From an uncultured Eubacteriales bacterium (GTDB taxonomy: Bacteria; Bacillota; Clostridia; Oscillospirales; Oscillospiraceae), in the NCBI GenBank assembly GCA_900549485.1, contig UROG01000004.1, positions 1 to 64,000 of the forward strand: DNA of 64,000 nt, given 5' to 3'. Shown here one piece after another: positions 51,458 to 60,493 of the stretch. Both the position numbers and the translations under genes were made by a program. How positions within the stretch are numbered: position 1 is the stretch's first letter; each line of letters begins with the position of its first letter. The notes under the pieces were generated by a model. The model did not search any database and was not told where the DNA came from. It was given only the letters and a program-made list of their open reading frames with translations.

Positions 51458-52891
51458 ATGAAAAGACTTTGCCGTATAGCCGCCTGCGCTCTGATGATGC
51501 TCGTCATGCTGTGCGCCATGCTTGCGGGCAACAGCCTGATAAACGGAAGCGCGCAGACCGCCGCAAAAAAACGGGAAAGCATTACCGCCGAACAAATGGC
51601 GGACTGGATAGCCCCCGATGCCGGAACGCTTGATTATTACGGCATAGGTGAGTTTTCAACAAGTCTGCCCGTGGTTTATATCAACACAAAGGGACAGCAG
51701 ATAAAAAAGGAGAGCAATATTCCGGGATACATCGCCCTGCTTGACGCAGACGGCAGTGAACAGTCGGTCTATTCCGTGCCTAATGCAATATACCGTGCGG
51801 AGATAAAATACCGCGGCGCTTCCTCATACAATAATTTCGACAAGAAGCAGTACCGCATAAAGTTTCTCAAACAGGATTCCGACGGGGAAAAGGCCGTTCC
51901 GCTTGCAGGCATGGGCGCTGACAGCGAATGGGTGCTCAACGGACCTTACCTCGACAAAACGCTTATGCGCAACAAGCTTTGCTATGATCTTGCGCGGGAG
52001 CTTGACGGCTGGGCGCCGGATTCAAGATTTGTCGAGCTTTTTGAGGACGGGAAGTATCAGGGCGTTTATCTTGCCGTGGAGCCTGTGAGCAACGGCGAAA
52101 GCAGACTGCGCCTTTCAAAGTTCGGTCTTCTCTCGGGCGAATGTGCTTACGTTGTGAACCGTGACAGGATAGATACCGACGGACAGGAGCTGGAAACCTA
52201 CGGCAAGCGCCTGGGACACACCAATAATGCGCTGTATCTGCTCTACCCCTCCGCAAAAAATGTGACGCGTGAGCAGCTTGGATATATCATAAACGACATA
52301 TCGGCTTTTGAAAAGGCGCTGTATTCGGATTCCTTCCGCGATGCAGATACCGGCTACGCCGCGTACATAGATGTTGACAACTGGGTCGATTATTTCATTA
52401 TCAACGAGTTTGCCATGAACTATGACGCGGGAAACCTTTCAACCTATGCCTATAAGGAGCTGACGGGAAAATTGCGGCTTGCGGTATGGGACTTCAATAA
52501 CGCATTCGACAATTACCAATGGTACAGCCTCGATGAGACAGGCTTCCGCACGGTCAGCAACTCGTGGATGGATCGGCTCTGTCAGGACAGGAGCTTTATA
52601 GACAAGGTTGCCGCACGCTACCGCTCTCTCCGTCAGAGTACATTGTCGGATGAGCATATACACCGGCTTCTTGCGTCTTATCAGGAGGAGCTTGGCGGCG
52701 CGATCGAACGCAATTTCAAGGTCTGGGCTTTCTCATTTTCGGAAAACCTGCTGACAGGCACTGCCAACGGCCGCTCCAGAGACATTCGCAGCTATGAGGA
52801 GGCGGTCACACAGCTTGCGGGTACAATAGAAAAGCGGCTCGCTTATCTGGACGACAATATAGAGCTGCTTTATGAGTACTGCGAAGACTGA
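51458..52891 (+). CDS. CotH-like kinase family exported protein
   Basis: 477 residues, GGGAGG seven bases before the ATG. Signal peptide or anchor (7-28). Kinase-like core motifs: KYRGASSYNNFDKKQYRIKF region at 118-137, MGADSEWVLNGPYLDKTLMRN (155-172 shown in part), VDNWVDYFIINEFAMN and WDFNNAFDN (344-352) with the metal-binding aspartate. In Bacillus CotH phosphorylates spore coat proteins. Here the signal sequence suggests an extracytoplasmic kinase-like activity. Its partner may be one of the exported products of this cluster. Confidence 0.88.
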   Translation: MKRLCRIAACALMMLVMLCAMLAGNSLINGSAQTAAKKRESITAEQMADWIAPDAGTLDYYGIGEFSTSLPVVYINTKGQQIKKESNIPGYIALLDADGSEQSVYSVPNAIYRAEIKYRGASSYNNFDKKQYRIKFLKQDSDGEKAVPLAGMGADSEWVLNGPYLDKTLMRNKLCYDLARELDGWAPDSRFVELFEDGKYQGVYLAVEPVSNGESRLRLSKFGLLSGECAYVVNRDRIDTDGQELETYGKRLGHTNNALYLLYPSAKNVTREQLGYIINDISAFEKALYSDSFRDADTGYAAYIDVDNWVDYFIINEFAMNYDAGNLSTYAYKELTGKLRLAVWDFNNAFDNYQWYSLDETGFRTVSNSWMDRLCQDRSFIDKVAARYRSLRQSTLSDEHIHRLLASYQEELGGAIERNFKVWAFSFSENLLTGTANGRSRDIRSYEEAVTQLAGTIEKRLAYLDDNIELLYEYCED

Positions 52892-52899
52892 CGGCAGGT

Positions 52900-54075
52900 A
52901 TGAAAGATTTTTCAGGGATGAACCATGCCGGCCGCACATGGCGCGTTATCGCGGCAGTCTTGCTTTTTGCCGCCGTCCTTGCCTCGGCATATTTTATTGC
53001 GGATAGGAGCTTTATGCGCAGAAATCAGGAAAAATACCGTGCGGATACGGAATGGCTCGGCGCGCTTATCGCCGCCGAAAAGCAGTGGATACGGCAAAAT
53101 CAGGGTGCTGACGGTCAGATCTACATGAACGGCGAAAAGGCCGGGGACGTTGACCCCTATTTCGCCTGCCATGCCGCTCTGGGGCTTCTTGCAGGCGCTC
53201 ACGGATTTGAGGTGCATGAAGAAGACGTCATGTGTGTCAGGGAATATCTCAATTGGCACACGGCGCGTCTCATTGAATCGGGCGGGATAACAGGCGTATA
53301 CAGATACACGGACGGCAGGCTTCTCCGCATCGGGAATGCGGACTCCGTGGATGCCTACCTCGGCGCATATCTTGAGCTTATGGGAAATTATATCCGGCTT
53401 TGCGAAAGCGCCGACGGGCTTGATCGCTGGGAGGAAGGCATTTCCCTCGCGGTAAAGACGCTCCGCAAACTCACCGCCGGCTCGCTTACAGCCGTATCGT
53501 TTGATAACGGCACGCAATATCTTATGGACAATCTTGAGGTCTGGAAGGGTCTGTGTGCGCTGGAAAGCTGTTTCAAAAGCGGACTGATTTCCGAAAGCTC
53601 CCTTGCACAGCCCGAAAGAACCGTCGGGATGCTGCGCAAAGGACTTGAAAGCACGATCCCGAAAGCATTTTGGGACGATGAGCATGGACGCTGGCGTGTG
53701 GCGGCAGACTCAAGCTCATTTGACGGCAGCGCATTTTATCCCGACGGAATAGCACAGGTTTACCCGCTGATATTCGCCTTTCCCGTTGAAGACAGCGAAG
53801 CGCAGGCGGAGCTGTACCGGATCTTTACCGAAAAATTCGCGTGGCAGGATACGGACTCCGGCAGCCGCACCTTTGTCTGGGCTATGACGTCGCTTGCGGC
53901 GGCGAAGGCCGGTGACACTGATACGCTTAAGCACTTTCTGAAAAGCTACGAAGCAAAGGCCGGAAAAGGCCGTTCATATCCGCTCTATACGGGCGAGGCC
54001 GGCTGGGTCTGCCGCGGCGGCGCGGCGCTGTATGCAATATATTCCGCCGAAGCGAACCGGCATTTGTTCCAATAA
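52900..54075 (+). CDS. Secreted or membrane-anchored (alpha/alpha)6-barrel glycosidase-like protein (GH8-like)
   Basis: 391 residues, ATG with a weak site (GGCAGGT) eight bases after the CotH stop. A single N-terminal helix at about 15-34, then helix pairs with motifs DPYFACHAALGLLAGAH, DSVDAYLGAYLELMG, DNLEVWKGLCALE, FDGSAFYPDGIAQVYPL and FVWAMTSLAAAKA, a six-hairpin layout like GH8 glucanases (BcsZ/CcsZ). The catalytic acid cannot be proved from sequence. Synthase operons often carry such an enzyme to trim or release the polymer. Family could also be another six-hairpin glycosidase. Confidence 0.72.
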   Translation: MKDFSGMNHAGRTWRVIAAVLLFAAVLASAYFIADRSFMRRNQEKYRADTEWLGALIAAEKQWIRQNQGADGQIYMNGEKAGDVDPYFACHAALGLLAGAHGFEVHEEDVMCVREYLNWHTARLIESGGITGVYRYTDGRLLRIGNADSVDAYLGAYLELMGNYIRLCESADGLDRWEEGISLAVKTLRKLTAGSLTAVSFDNGTQYLMDNLEVWKGLCALESCFKSGLISESSLAQPERTVGMLRKGLESTIPKAFWDDEHGRWRVAADSSSFDGSAFYPDGIAQVYPLIFAFPVEDSEAQAELYRIFTEKFAWQDTDSGSRTFVWAMTSLAAAKAGDTDTLKHFLKSYEAKAGKGRSYPLYTGEAGWVCRGGAALYAIYSAEANRHLFQ

Positions 54076-54084
54076 ACGCAAAAT

Positions 54085-54121
54085 GCCAAGAGGAAGCATC
54101 AGGTTTATGCTTCCTCTTGGC
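54085..54121. terminator. Bidirectional terminator between the envelope cluster and ribF
   Basis: A perfect 15-bp stem (GCCAAGAGGAAGCAT with complement, 7-base loop). One arm lies within the last codons of ribF. Both sides are flanked by AAAACGC-type sequence, giving short U-runs in both directions. Confidence 0.8.
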
Positions 54122-55010
54122 GTTTAAAGAACTCTTCGGCGGCTTCTGAATCGCGGTGTATCTGCTCGGAAAGAATGTCAAAGCTTTCAAACTTTATCTC
54201 GGGGCGCAGAAATTTATAGAACTCCACCCGCGCCTGCCTGCCATAGAGATTGCCCGAATAATTGAGCAGGTGGCTTTCCACGCTGACCCTGCTGCCGTTT
54301 CCTACCGTCGGGCGTATGCCGATATTCGTAACGGCACAGTAGCTTTCCCCGTCAATATATGCCTTTGACGCGTATACGCCGAATCTGGGTATCAGCACAC
54401 CGTCCGGAAAAAACATATTTATCGTAGGCGTACCAAGCTTCCGCCCCAGATGATAGCCGGAACGGACGGTGTCGGACAGCGTATGCGGATGGCCGAGAAG
54501 CCGCCGTGCGCCTTCCATGTCTCCCGCGCTTATAAGCTCCCTTATCCATGTGGAGCTTATGACCCGTCCATCCACGCGAAGCGGCGGGATTATATCACAG
54601 CCGATGCCGAGAGATGCGCAGTAATCCCGTATAAGCTCCGCCTTTCCCTCGCCCTTGTAGCCGCAGCTGAAATCATGCCCTATGACTATCCAGCCGACAT
54701 TCAGCTGCTCAACTATGTTATCGACAAACTCCTGCCACGGCATACACATCATATGCCGGTTGAAATGCAGAAACACAATATTATCTATCCCGTAGCAGCG
54801 GCGGATTATCTCCTCACGGTCGGCGGCGCTGCTTATAAGCTTTACATCACTGCCGAATACCAGTGTGTCGGGATGCACGTCAAAGCTCAGCACCGACGGC
54901 ATAGCGCCGCTCTGCGCTGCGCGTTCCTTTGTACGCTTCAGAAGCTCCCCGTGTCCGAGATGTACCCCGTCAAAAAAACCGAGGGCAATTACCCTTTTAC
55001 GTTCCGCCAT
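54105..55010 (-). CDS. ribF: Bifunctional riboflavin kinase/FAD synthetase
   Basis: 301 residues. N-terminal adenylyltransferase: LGFFDGVHLGHGELL (nucleotide motif), a HFNRHMM strand and SSTWIRELI. C-terminal kinase domain with GYHLGRKLGTPTINMFF. Makes FMN and then FAD, which the Rnf flavoproteins need. Last gene of the rimP-to-ribF operon; its ATG has GAGG and follows the truB stop by three bases. Confidence 0.94.
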   Translation of the reverse strand: MAERKRVIALGFFDGVHLGHGELLKRTKERAAQSGAMPSVLSFDVHPDTLVFGSDVKLISSAADREEIIRRCYGIDNIVFLHFNRHMMCMPWQEFVDNIVEQLNVGWIVIGHDFSCGYKGEGKAELIRDYCASLGIGCDIIPPLRVDGRVISSTWIRELISAGDMEGARRLLGHPHTLSDTVRSGYHLGRKLGTPTINMFFPDGVLIPRFGVYASKAYIDGESYCAVTNIGIRPTVGNGSRVSVESHLLNYSGNLYGRQARVEFYKFLRPEIKFESFDILSEQIHRDSEAAEEFFKRQEEA

Positions 55011-55013
55011 TGA

Positions 55014-55883
55014 TCAAACCTCAAAAAAGCTTTTTACCGTATATAGCCGCCTGTTTTCCACGCGCCCAAGCATAAGAAACTCACCGCCTGCGGAGTACAC
55101 GCGGTATTTCCCGTCCGGTGCGGCGCAAGGTGCGTCGTTCCCGCAGCGGATACGCTTCTCCTGCTTTTCATCCGCGGTGAGCCGCGGATGATCGGAAAAG
55201 AGCGTATCAAGTGCAATAACAAGGCTTTCCGCCTCTCCGGCGTCGGCTTTTTGTTGTATCTCCTCAAGAGTATGGGCATTTTCTACCGAAAAGCCGCCCA
55301 CACTCACCCGCCGCAGCGCGCTCATGCACCCGCCGCAGCCAAGCGCCTGCCCGATATCGCTGCACAGCGTTCTTATATACGTTCCCTTTGAGCAGGTTAT
55401 ATCAAGAACATAGTCGTCTCCGTCGCGCCCGGCAAGGGAAAGAGCGTCGATACGGATATTGCGCCCTTTGCGCTCGATCTCGCCGCCGTTTCTGGCGATC
55501 TTATAAAGCCGCTGGCCGTTTACCTTGACCGCAGAATACATCGGCGGTATCTGTACTATATCTCCGGTAAAGCTTTCCAGACATTTTTCGAGCTGTTCCG
55601 TCGTTATGTTAACCTCCGCATTGGAAAGCACATTACCTGTGATATCCTGCGTATCGGTCACTGTACCCAAGCGGAGGGAGGCGGTATAGCGCTTTGTCTG
55701 CGCCTCGGAAAATTCTACGGCACGTGTAGCTCTGCCGAGGAAGACCGCCAGCAGCCCCGTAGCCATGGGGTCAAGCGTCCCGGAATGACCGATGCGCCGC
55801 TGATGCATGATGCCTTTCAGCTTTATGACAACGTCGCTGCTCGTCCAGCCCTGCGGCTTGTCAACAAGGAGAATACCGTTCAT
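55014..55883 (-). CDS. truB: tRNA pseudouridine synthase B
   Basis: 289 residues. Makes pseudouridine 55 in the T-loop of tRNAs. HSGTLDPMATG holds the catalytic D38; KRYTASLRLGTVTDTQD and CSKGTYIRTLCSDIGQALG are standard TruB segments. A short C-terminal PUA-like domain follows. Overlaps nrnA by four bases. Confidence 0.95.
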   Translation of the reverse strand: MNGILLVDKPQGWTSSDVVIKLKGIMHQRRIGHSGTLDPMATGLLAVFLGRATRAVEFSEAQTKRYTASLRLGTVTDTQDITGNVLSNAEVNITTEQLEKCLESFTGDIVQIPPMYSAVKVNGQRLYKIARNGGEIERKGRNIRIDALSLAGRDGDDYVLDITCSKGTYIRTLCSDIGQALGCGGCMSALRRVSVGGFSVENAHTLEEIQQKADAGEAESLVIALDTLFSDHPRLTADEKQEKRIRCGNDAPCAAPDGKYRVYSAGGEFLMLGRVENRRLYTVKSFFEV

Positions 55884-56815
55884 TTGCAGACCTCGTCTAT
55901 GACTTCCATAAGCATACGCACAGCGCGTTCAGGCTCGGCCTCTATGGTGCATCCGGCGGCGGCGGCGTGTCCCCCGCCTCCGAAAACCTCGCATATCCTG
56001 CTCGCGTTGACGCCGTCGCTCGTTCTCACAGAGATGCGGCACAGGCTCTTGTCCTTTTCACGAACCGTGATCGAGATTTTTGCGCTCTCCGCCCTTGCTG
56101 CAAGTCCGGCGATATCGTCCATATCCTCCTCGCCCGCGCCGCACTGCGCGATCATATCCTTCGTCACAACGGCAACGGCGACGTCTCCGTCGCGGAAAAA
56201 GCGTATTCCGGAGTAAATAAGTCCCTCAAGCTTCATTTTCGCAGCTGAAATCTTGTTGAAAAACGCAAGATTCACGCCTTTATTATCCGCGCCCGCTTTC
56301 AGAAGCTCGGCGGTGGCGGCAAAGGTTTCGGCTGTTGTATTGTTGTATTTGAAGCAGCCCGTATCCGTCGAGACGGCAATGTACAAAAGCGTCGCTTCAA
56401 CGGCGGTGGGCTTCATTTTCATTGTTTTCAGCAGCTTCAGGACTATTTCGCCGCAGGCGGCGCGCTTCGCGTCAAGCAGCGTCGCGGCGGCATACTTCCT
56501 GTTCGACGGGTGATGGTCGATGCAGAGATCGGCATTCTCCTCAAACCCGCATGGAAAGAGCGACTTTTCGGCTATATCCACGGCGATTACGCACTCCGGC
56601 ATATAACCCTCCGGCGCAATGAATCCTGACACATAAGCCATAAGCTTGTCCGTAAATCCGGGGTTCGAATAGAGATACGCCGTCTTGCCCATCCGCTGCA
56701 AAGCGCTGCAAAGCGCCGCGGCGCTGCCTGCGGTGTCCCCGTCCGGGTTAGCGTGCGTCAGGATAAGGTATCTGTTTTTTTCCGACAGGTACTTTGCACA
56801 TTCCGTATAGTTCAT
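55880..56815 (-). CDS. nrnA: DHH family phosphoesterase, NrnA-like (oligoribonuclease / pAp phosphatase)
   Basis: 311 residues. DHH domain motifs HANPDGDTAGS (20-30), an AVDIA strand and the DHHPSN motif (about 118); DHHA1 domain ends with GGGGHAAAAG. Degrades short oligoribonucleotides and 3'-phosphoadenosine 5'-phosphate. Overlaps rbfA and truB by four bases, the usual location in Firmicutes. Confidence 0.93.
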   Translation of the reverse strand: MNYTECAKYLSEKNRYLILTHANPDGDTAGSAAALCSALQRMGKTAYLYSNPGFTDKLMAYVSGFIAPEGYMPECVIAVDIAEKSLFPCGFEENADLCIDHHPSNRKYAAATLLDAKRAACGEIVLKLLKTMKMKPTAVEATLLYIAVSTDTGCFKYNNTTAETFAATAELLKAGADNKGVNLAFFNKISAAKMKLEGLIYSGIRFFRDGDVAVAVVTKDMIAQCGAGEEDMDDIAGLAARAESAKISITVREKDKSLCRISVRTSDGVNASRICEVFGGGGHAAAAGCTIEAEPERAVRMLMEVIDEVCK

Positions 56816-57177
56816 TCCTGTTCATCCCCGTCATGTTTAATATCGAGAGAGTTTATAACGCTGCTGATATGCGCGCCGTACTCTATGCTGTGGTCTATTT
56901 CAAAAACAAGCTCCGGCGTATAACGCAGGGCAAGGGAGCTGCCCAGCTCATGCCTGAGCCAGCCGGAAGCGGATTTAAGTCCCTTCTTGAACTCCTTTTC
57001 ATCGCTCATGCCCATGACCGAGAGCCATACCTTTGAGTAGCGCAGATCGCCCGTTGTTTCAACCCTGGTGACGCTTATCATGCCCTGCTGCACTCTCGGA
57101 TCCTTGACCTCGCGCAGGAGCTTTGAAAGCACATACTGTATATCGTCATTCGTTCTTGCCAATTTATTCGACGGCAT
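56812..57177 (-). CDS. rbfA: Ribosome-binding factor A
   Basis: 121 residues, KH-type fold. LLREVKDPRVQQGMISVTRVETTGDLRYSKVW (region 20-50) is the RbfA signature and FKKGLKSASGWLRHELG the second. Needed for 16S rRNA maturation. AAGGAG precedes the ATG. It is separated from infB by 249 bases containing a terminator hairpin and a repeat copy, so expression may be lower than upstream genes. Confidence 0.94.
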   Translation of the reverse strand: MPSNKLARTNDDIQYVLSKLLREVKDPRVQQGMISVTRVETTGDLRYSKVWLSVMGMSDEKEFKKGLKSASGWLRHELGSSLALRYTPELVFEIDHSIEYGAHISSVINSLDIKHDGDEQE

Positions 57178-57205
57178 ATTTTTTCTCCTTTTTCAATTCC
57201 TTTGA

Positions 57206-57426
57206 GACTGTCAAAAAAGCTTGCTTCTTCGGCAAGCTGAAACGGGGTGCTTTCAAAGCACCCCGTCATACTGTCAAAAAGCCCCGTCAGCGTTTTTGCC
57301 CGCAGGCAAAAATGATCTCTATTCACGGAGCGAGTGCCGGATCGTCCGTGCGCAGGCGGACAACCGAAGCACGGAGCGCAGAGCAGCCCTTTGTCAGAGA
57401 ACCTCTGCTCCTTGACAAGCTGTTTA
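57206..57426. repeat. Large copy of the dispersed intergenic repeat, with terminator, between infB and rbfA
   Basis: Begins GACTGTCAAAAAA and ends TTGACAAGCTG. On the minus strand it contains a 12-bp hairpin (57242-57266) and then a 7-bp stem with five T (57213-57238), a plausible intrinsic terminator after infB. It also has a TTTTTGCC/GGCAAAAA stem (57293-57312). The 57369-57422 part aligns with 1824-1880 and the 57272-57312 part with 10-55. No coding potential is supported. Confidence 0.6.
57213..57238 (-). terminator. Terminator-like hairpin inside the infB-rbfA gap
   Basis: AGCTTGC, 7-base loop, GCAAGCT followed by TTTTT on the minus strand, 36 bases before the rbfA ATG. The stem is short, so partial read-through is expected. 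Confidence 0.5.
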
Positions 57427-59802
57427 TCAGGGGTTTATCTGCTCCATAACGAAGCACTCGATAGTATCGCCAACCTTGATATCGTTGAACTTTTCCACCT
57501 GCATACCGCACTCATAGCCGGACGCGACTTCCTTTACGTCGTCCTTGAAGCGTCTGAGGGAGGCAAGATTGCCCTCGTGGATAACAATATTGTCTCTCAG
57601 CACACGCACCTCACAGCCGCGCTGTATCTTACCGTCGGTGCAGTAGCAGCCGCAGACCGTGCCGACCTTGGAGACCTTATAAGTCTCACGAACCTCCGCA
57701 TGGCCGATGATAACTTCCTTGAATTTGGGCGCAAGCATACCCTTCATTGCCGCTTCGATCTCATTGATGCAGTCGTAAATGACGCGGTACATACGCATAT
57801 CCACGTTGCTTCTTGCGGCGCTGTCGCGTGCGGCGTTATCGGGACGGACATTGAAGCCGACAATGATCGCGCCGGAGGTCGCGGCAAGCATGACGTCGGA
57901 TTCGTTGATCGCGCCTACGCCGCTGTGGATGACCTTCACACGCACTTCCTCGTTGGAAATTTTTTCCAGAGACGACTTGACCGCCTCTGCGCTGCCCTGA
58001 ACGTCCGCCTTGACGATGATGTTGAGAGTCTTCATCTCACCCGCCTGGATCTGGCTGAACAGATCCTCAAGGCTTACCTTCTTCGCGCCGCCGTTTGCGG
58101 CATTGTTCTGCTGGATGCGGCGCTCCTCGGCAAGTTCTCTCGCCATACGCTCATCGGCAACGGCGTTGAATACGTCGCCTGCGGTCGGAACCTCGCTCAG
58201 ACCGGATATCTCAACAGGCATGGACGGCCCCGCTTCGCTGACACGCTGCCCCTTATCGTTGAGCATGGTGCGCACACGGCCGACGCTCGTGCCGGCAATG
58301 ATGATATCGCCAAGTCTCAGCGTACCGTTCTGCACAAGGACGGTCATTATCGGGCCGCGTCCCTTATCAAGTCTGGCCTCGATAACGGTACCCTTCGCGG
58401 CGCGGTTGGGATTCGCCTTCAGCTCCTGCACCTCGGCAAGAACAACGAGATTTTCAAGCAGATTGTCTATACCCATACCGGTCTTTGCGGAGATTGGGCA
58501 TATAATGGTGTCGCCGCCCCATTCCTCGGAAATGAGGTCATACTCGGTAAGCTGCTGCTTGATGCGTTCGGGATTTGCGCCGACGGTATCCATTTTGTTT
58601 ATCGCAACGACAACGGGGATGCCTGCTGCCTTTGCGTGATTGATGCTCTCTATCGTCTGCGGCATGATACCGTCGTCAGCGGCGACAACAAGTATCGCAA
58701 TATCCGTTACCATTGCGCCGCGGGCGCGCATGGATGTGAACGCCTCATGACCCGGCGTATCAAGGAAGGTAATGGGACTGCCGTTGATGGAAGTCGTATA
58801 TGCGCCGATATGCTGCGTTATGCCGCCGGCCTCGCCGGATGCGACATGGGCGTTTCTTATATAGTCGAGAAGCGAGGTCTTGCCGTGGTCAACATGACCC
58901 ATGACAACGACAACGGGCGCTCTGTCAACAAGATCCTCCGCCTTGTCCTCATGGTCGTCGATAAGCTTTTCCTCAACGGTGACGATAACTTCCTTTTCGA
59001 CCTTGCAGCCAAGCTCCATCGCAACGAGCGCGGCGGTATCATAGTCGATTATCTCGGAGACGGAAGCAAAAACGCCCATCTTGAAAAGCTGCTTTATGAC
59101 CTCGGCGGCGGTCTTCTTCATTCTTGAAGCGAGATCGCCCACGCTTATCTCGTCGGGTATCTGAACCTTGAGCTGCTGCTTCTTTGCTATCTCAAGCTGG
59201 AGCCGGTTCATCTTGTCGCGCTCCTCCTGACGGCGCTTTGCGCTTGCCGCCTGCTGGTTGGGGCGCTGCTTGGACTTGCTGTTTATCTTCTCCTTGTTAG
59301 CGCGGCGCATACTGTCGTTGCCCTTCATGCCCGCCATATCTTCAAACTTTTCGTTATATTTTTCTATATTGACAGCCGCGCCGCCGCGTGTATCGACAAC
59401 GCGCTTTTCCGCGACCTTCCTGGGAACATGGGGTTTGTTCTGCCTGTCGGCGGCCGCCGTCTGCTGCTGGGGCTGAGCGGGCGCAGGCTTTGCGTTCTGC
59501 ATATTCTGCGCAGGCTTTGCCGCCGCTTTGGGGGCATCGCCTTTCTTGGCCGGTGCGGGAGCCGCTTTCTCGGCCTTTGCCGGTACCGGAGCAGGAGCGG
59601 TCTTGAAAATGTCCTCAAGACTTGCCGCCTCGTTATGCTGGGTCATATACTCAAAAATAATATCCAGCTCGGGATTTTCAAGAACCTGCATATGATTCTT
59701 GGGAGGCGCTACATAGTCGGTCAGGATCTGCGAGATTTCCTTCGATGCAACATTAAAATCCTTTGCCACCTCATGTATTCTGTATTTTACGACCATTGCC
59801 AT
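57427..59802 (-). CDS. infB: Translation initiation factor IF-2
   Basis: 791 residues. N-terminal IF2-N motif region (KYRIHEVAKDFNVASKEI), an Ala/Pro/Lys-rich linker (70-150), then the GTPase core: GHVDHGKTSLL (G1), DTPGHEAF (G3) and NKMD (G4), and domains II-IV. Brings initiator tRNA to the 30S subunit. GGGAGG lies 8 bases before the ATG. Directly follows ylxQ. Confidence 0.97.
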   Translation of the reverse strand: MAMVVKYRIHEVAKDFNVASKEISQILTDYVAPPKNHMQVLENPELDIIFEYMTQHNEAASLEDIFKTAPAPVPAKAEKAAPAPAKKGDAPKAAAKPAQNMQNAKPAPAQPQQQTAAADRQNKPHVPRKVAEKRVVDTRGGAAVNIEKYNEKFEDMAGMKGNDSMRRANKEKINSKSKQRPNQQAASAKRRQEERDKMNRLQLEIAKKQQLKVQIPDEISVGDLASRMKKTAAEVIKQLFKMGVFASVSEIIDYDTAALVAMELGCKVEKEVIVTVEEKLIDDHEDKAEDLVDRAPVVVVMGHVDHGKTSLLDYIRNAHVASGEAGGITQHIGAYTTSINGSPITFLDTPGHEAFTSMRARGAMVTDIAILVVAADDGIMPQTIESINHAKAAGIPVVVAINKMDTVGANPERIKQQLTEYDLISEEWGGDTIICPISAKTGMGIDNLLENLVVLAEVQELKANPNRAAKGTVIEARLDKGRGPIMTVLVQNGTLRLGDIIIAGTSVGRVRTMLNDKGQRVSEAGPSMPVEISGLSEVPTAGDVFNAVADERMARELAEERRIQQNNAANGGAKKVSLEDLFSQIQAGEMKTLNIIVKADVQGSAEAVKSSLEKISNEEVRVKVIHSGVGAINESDVMLAATSGAIIVGFNVRPDNAARDSAARSNVDMRMYRVIYDCINEIEAAMKGMLAPKFKEVIIGHAEVRETYKVSKVGTVCGCYCTDGKIQRGCEVRVLRDNIVIHEGNLASLRRFKDDVKEVASGYECGMQVEKFNDIKVGDTIECFVMEQINP

Positions 59803-59805
59803 ATA

Positions 59806-60231
59806 TTATTCCTCCCTTTTCCCTTGACGTTTTTTCTTTTCAACTGCCGTGCTTTTTTTGCGACGCAGCGCCTTGCCGTATCTCGCGCCGAGACTTTCCG
59901 CCGCTTCGGCATACAGCCCCGGCTCCGTCTCCGAAAGATCCTTTGCAAAGGCGTTTGCAAAGCCGAGATCCGTGATCGCCGCCATGGAACAGCCGGGCTT
60001 GCCGGTCTTATCCGAAATCTCCTCCTTGCTGAACGGAACCTTTATCAGCAGCGTCCTTCGTCCGCTGACGAATTGCTCCGCACGACGGCAGGCGTTATCC
60101 GAGGCGTCGGAAGCAAGTATCAGAAGCCTTGCTTTGCCGTCCTTACACGCAGCGCCCGCATTCGCCTCGCCTATCTCTATCGCGCCGGCCTTGCGCATCA
60201 GCCCAAGCAGATCAAGACTTTTTTTACTCAT
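59806..60231 (-). CDS. ylxQ: YlxQ/L7Ae family ribosomal-type RNA-binding protein
   Basis: 141 residues from ATG 60231 (GGAGG at 6 bases), longer than the usual ~100 because of a basic C-terminal tail (RRKKSTAVEKKKRQGKRE). The L7Ae core is LDLLGLMRKAGAIEIGE and LLILASDASDNACRR. Binds kinked RNA; physiological target unknown. Overlaps ylxR by eight bases. Confidence 0.88.
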   Translation of the reverse strand: MSKKSLDLLGLMRKAGAIEIGEANAGAACKDGKARLLILASDASDNACRRAEQFVSGRRTLLIKVPFSKEEISDKTGKPGCSMAAITDLGFANAFAKDLSETEPGLYAEAAESLGARYGKALRRKKSTAVEKKKRQGKREE

Positions 60232-60493
60232 GCTCTGCCTCCATCTGCCCGGTAAGCTGTTCATATATTTCCGGAGGTATGGGAGATGAAAACGCCCTTT
60301 CAAATGCCTTTGATTTTATCGCTTTTTTCAGACATTCGCCGTTCGGACACACATAAGCGCCTCTGCCGGAGGCTTTTCCCTTGAAATCAAGACTTATGCT
60401 TCCGTCTGCCGAGCGTACCGCCCGTATAAGCTCCTTCTTCGGCTTCATCTCGCGGCAGCCGAGACACTGTCGCATAGGTATTTTTTTCTGCAA
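60224..60493 (-). CDS. ylxR: YlxR family RNA-binding protein (RnpM)
   Basis: 89 residues, TTG start with AAGGAGG eight bases upstream. RQCLGCREMKPKKELIR and GKASGRGAYVCPNGECLKKA are the conserved segments. The family has been reported to bind and modulate RNase P RNA. Located between nusA and ylxQ as usual. Confidence 0.9.
   Translation of the reverse strand: MQKKIPMRQCLGCREMKPKKELIRAVRSADGSISLDFKGKASGRGAYVCPNGECLKKAIKSKAFERAFSSPIPPEIYEQLTGQMEAEHE

Noticed and set aside
57334..59127. 597-codon plus-strand open frame opposite infB
   Set aside because: Antisense to an essential, fully conserved gene and starts inside the intergenic repeat; no domain visible.
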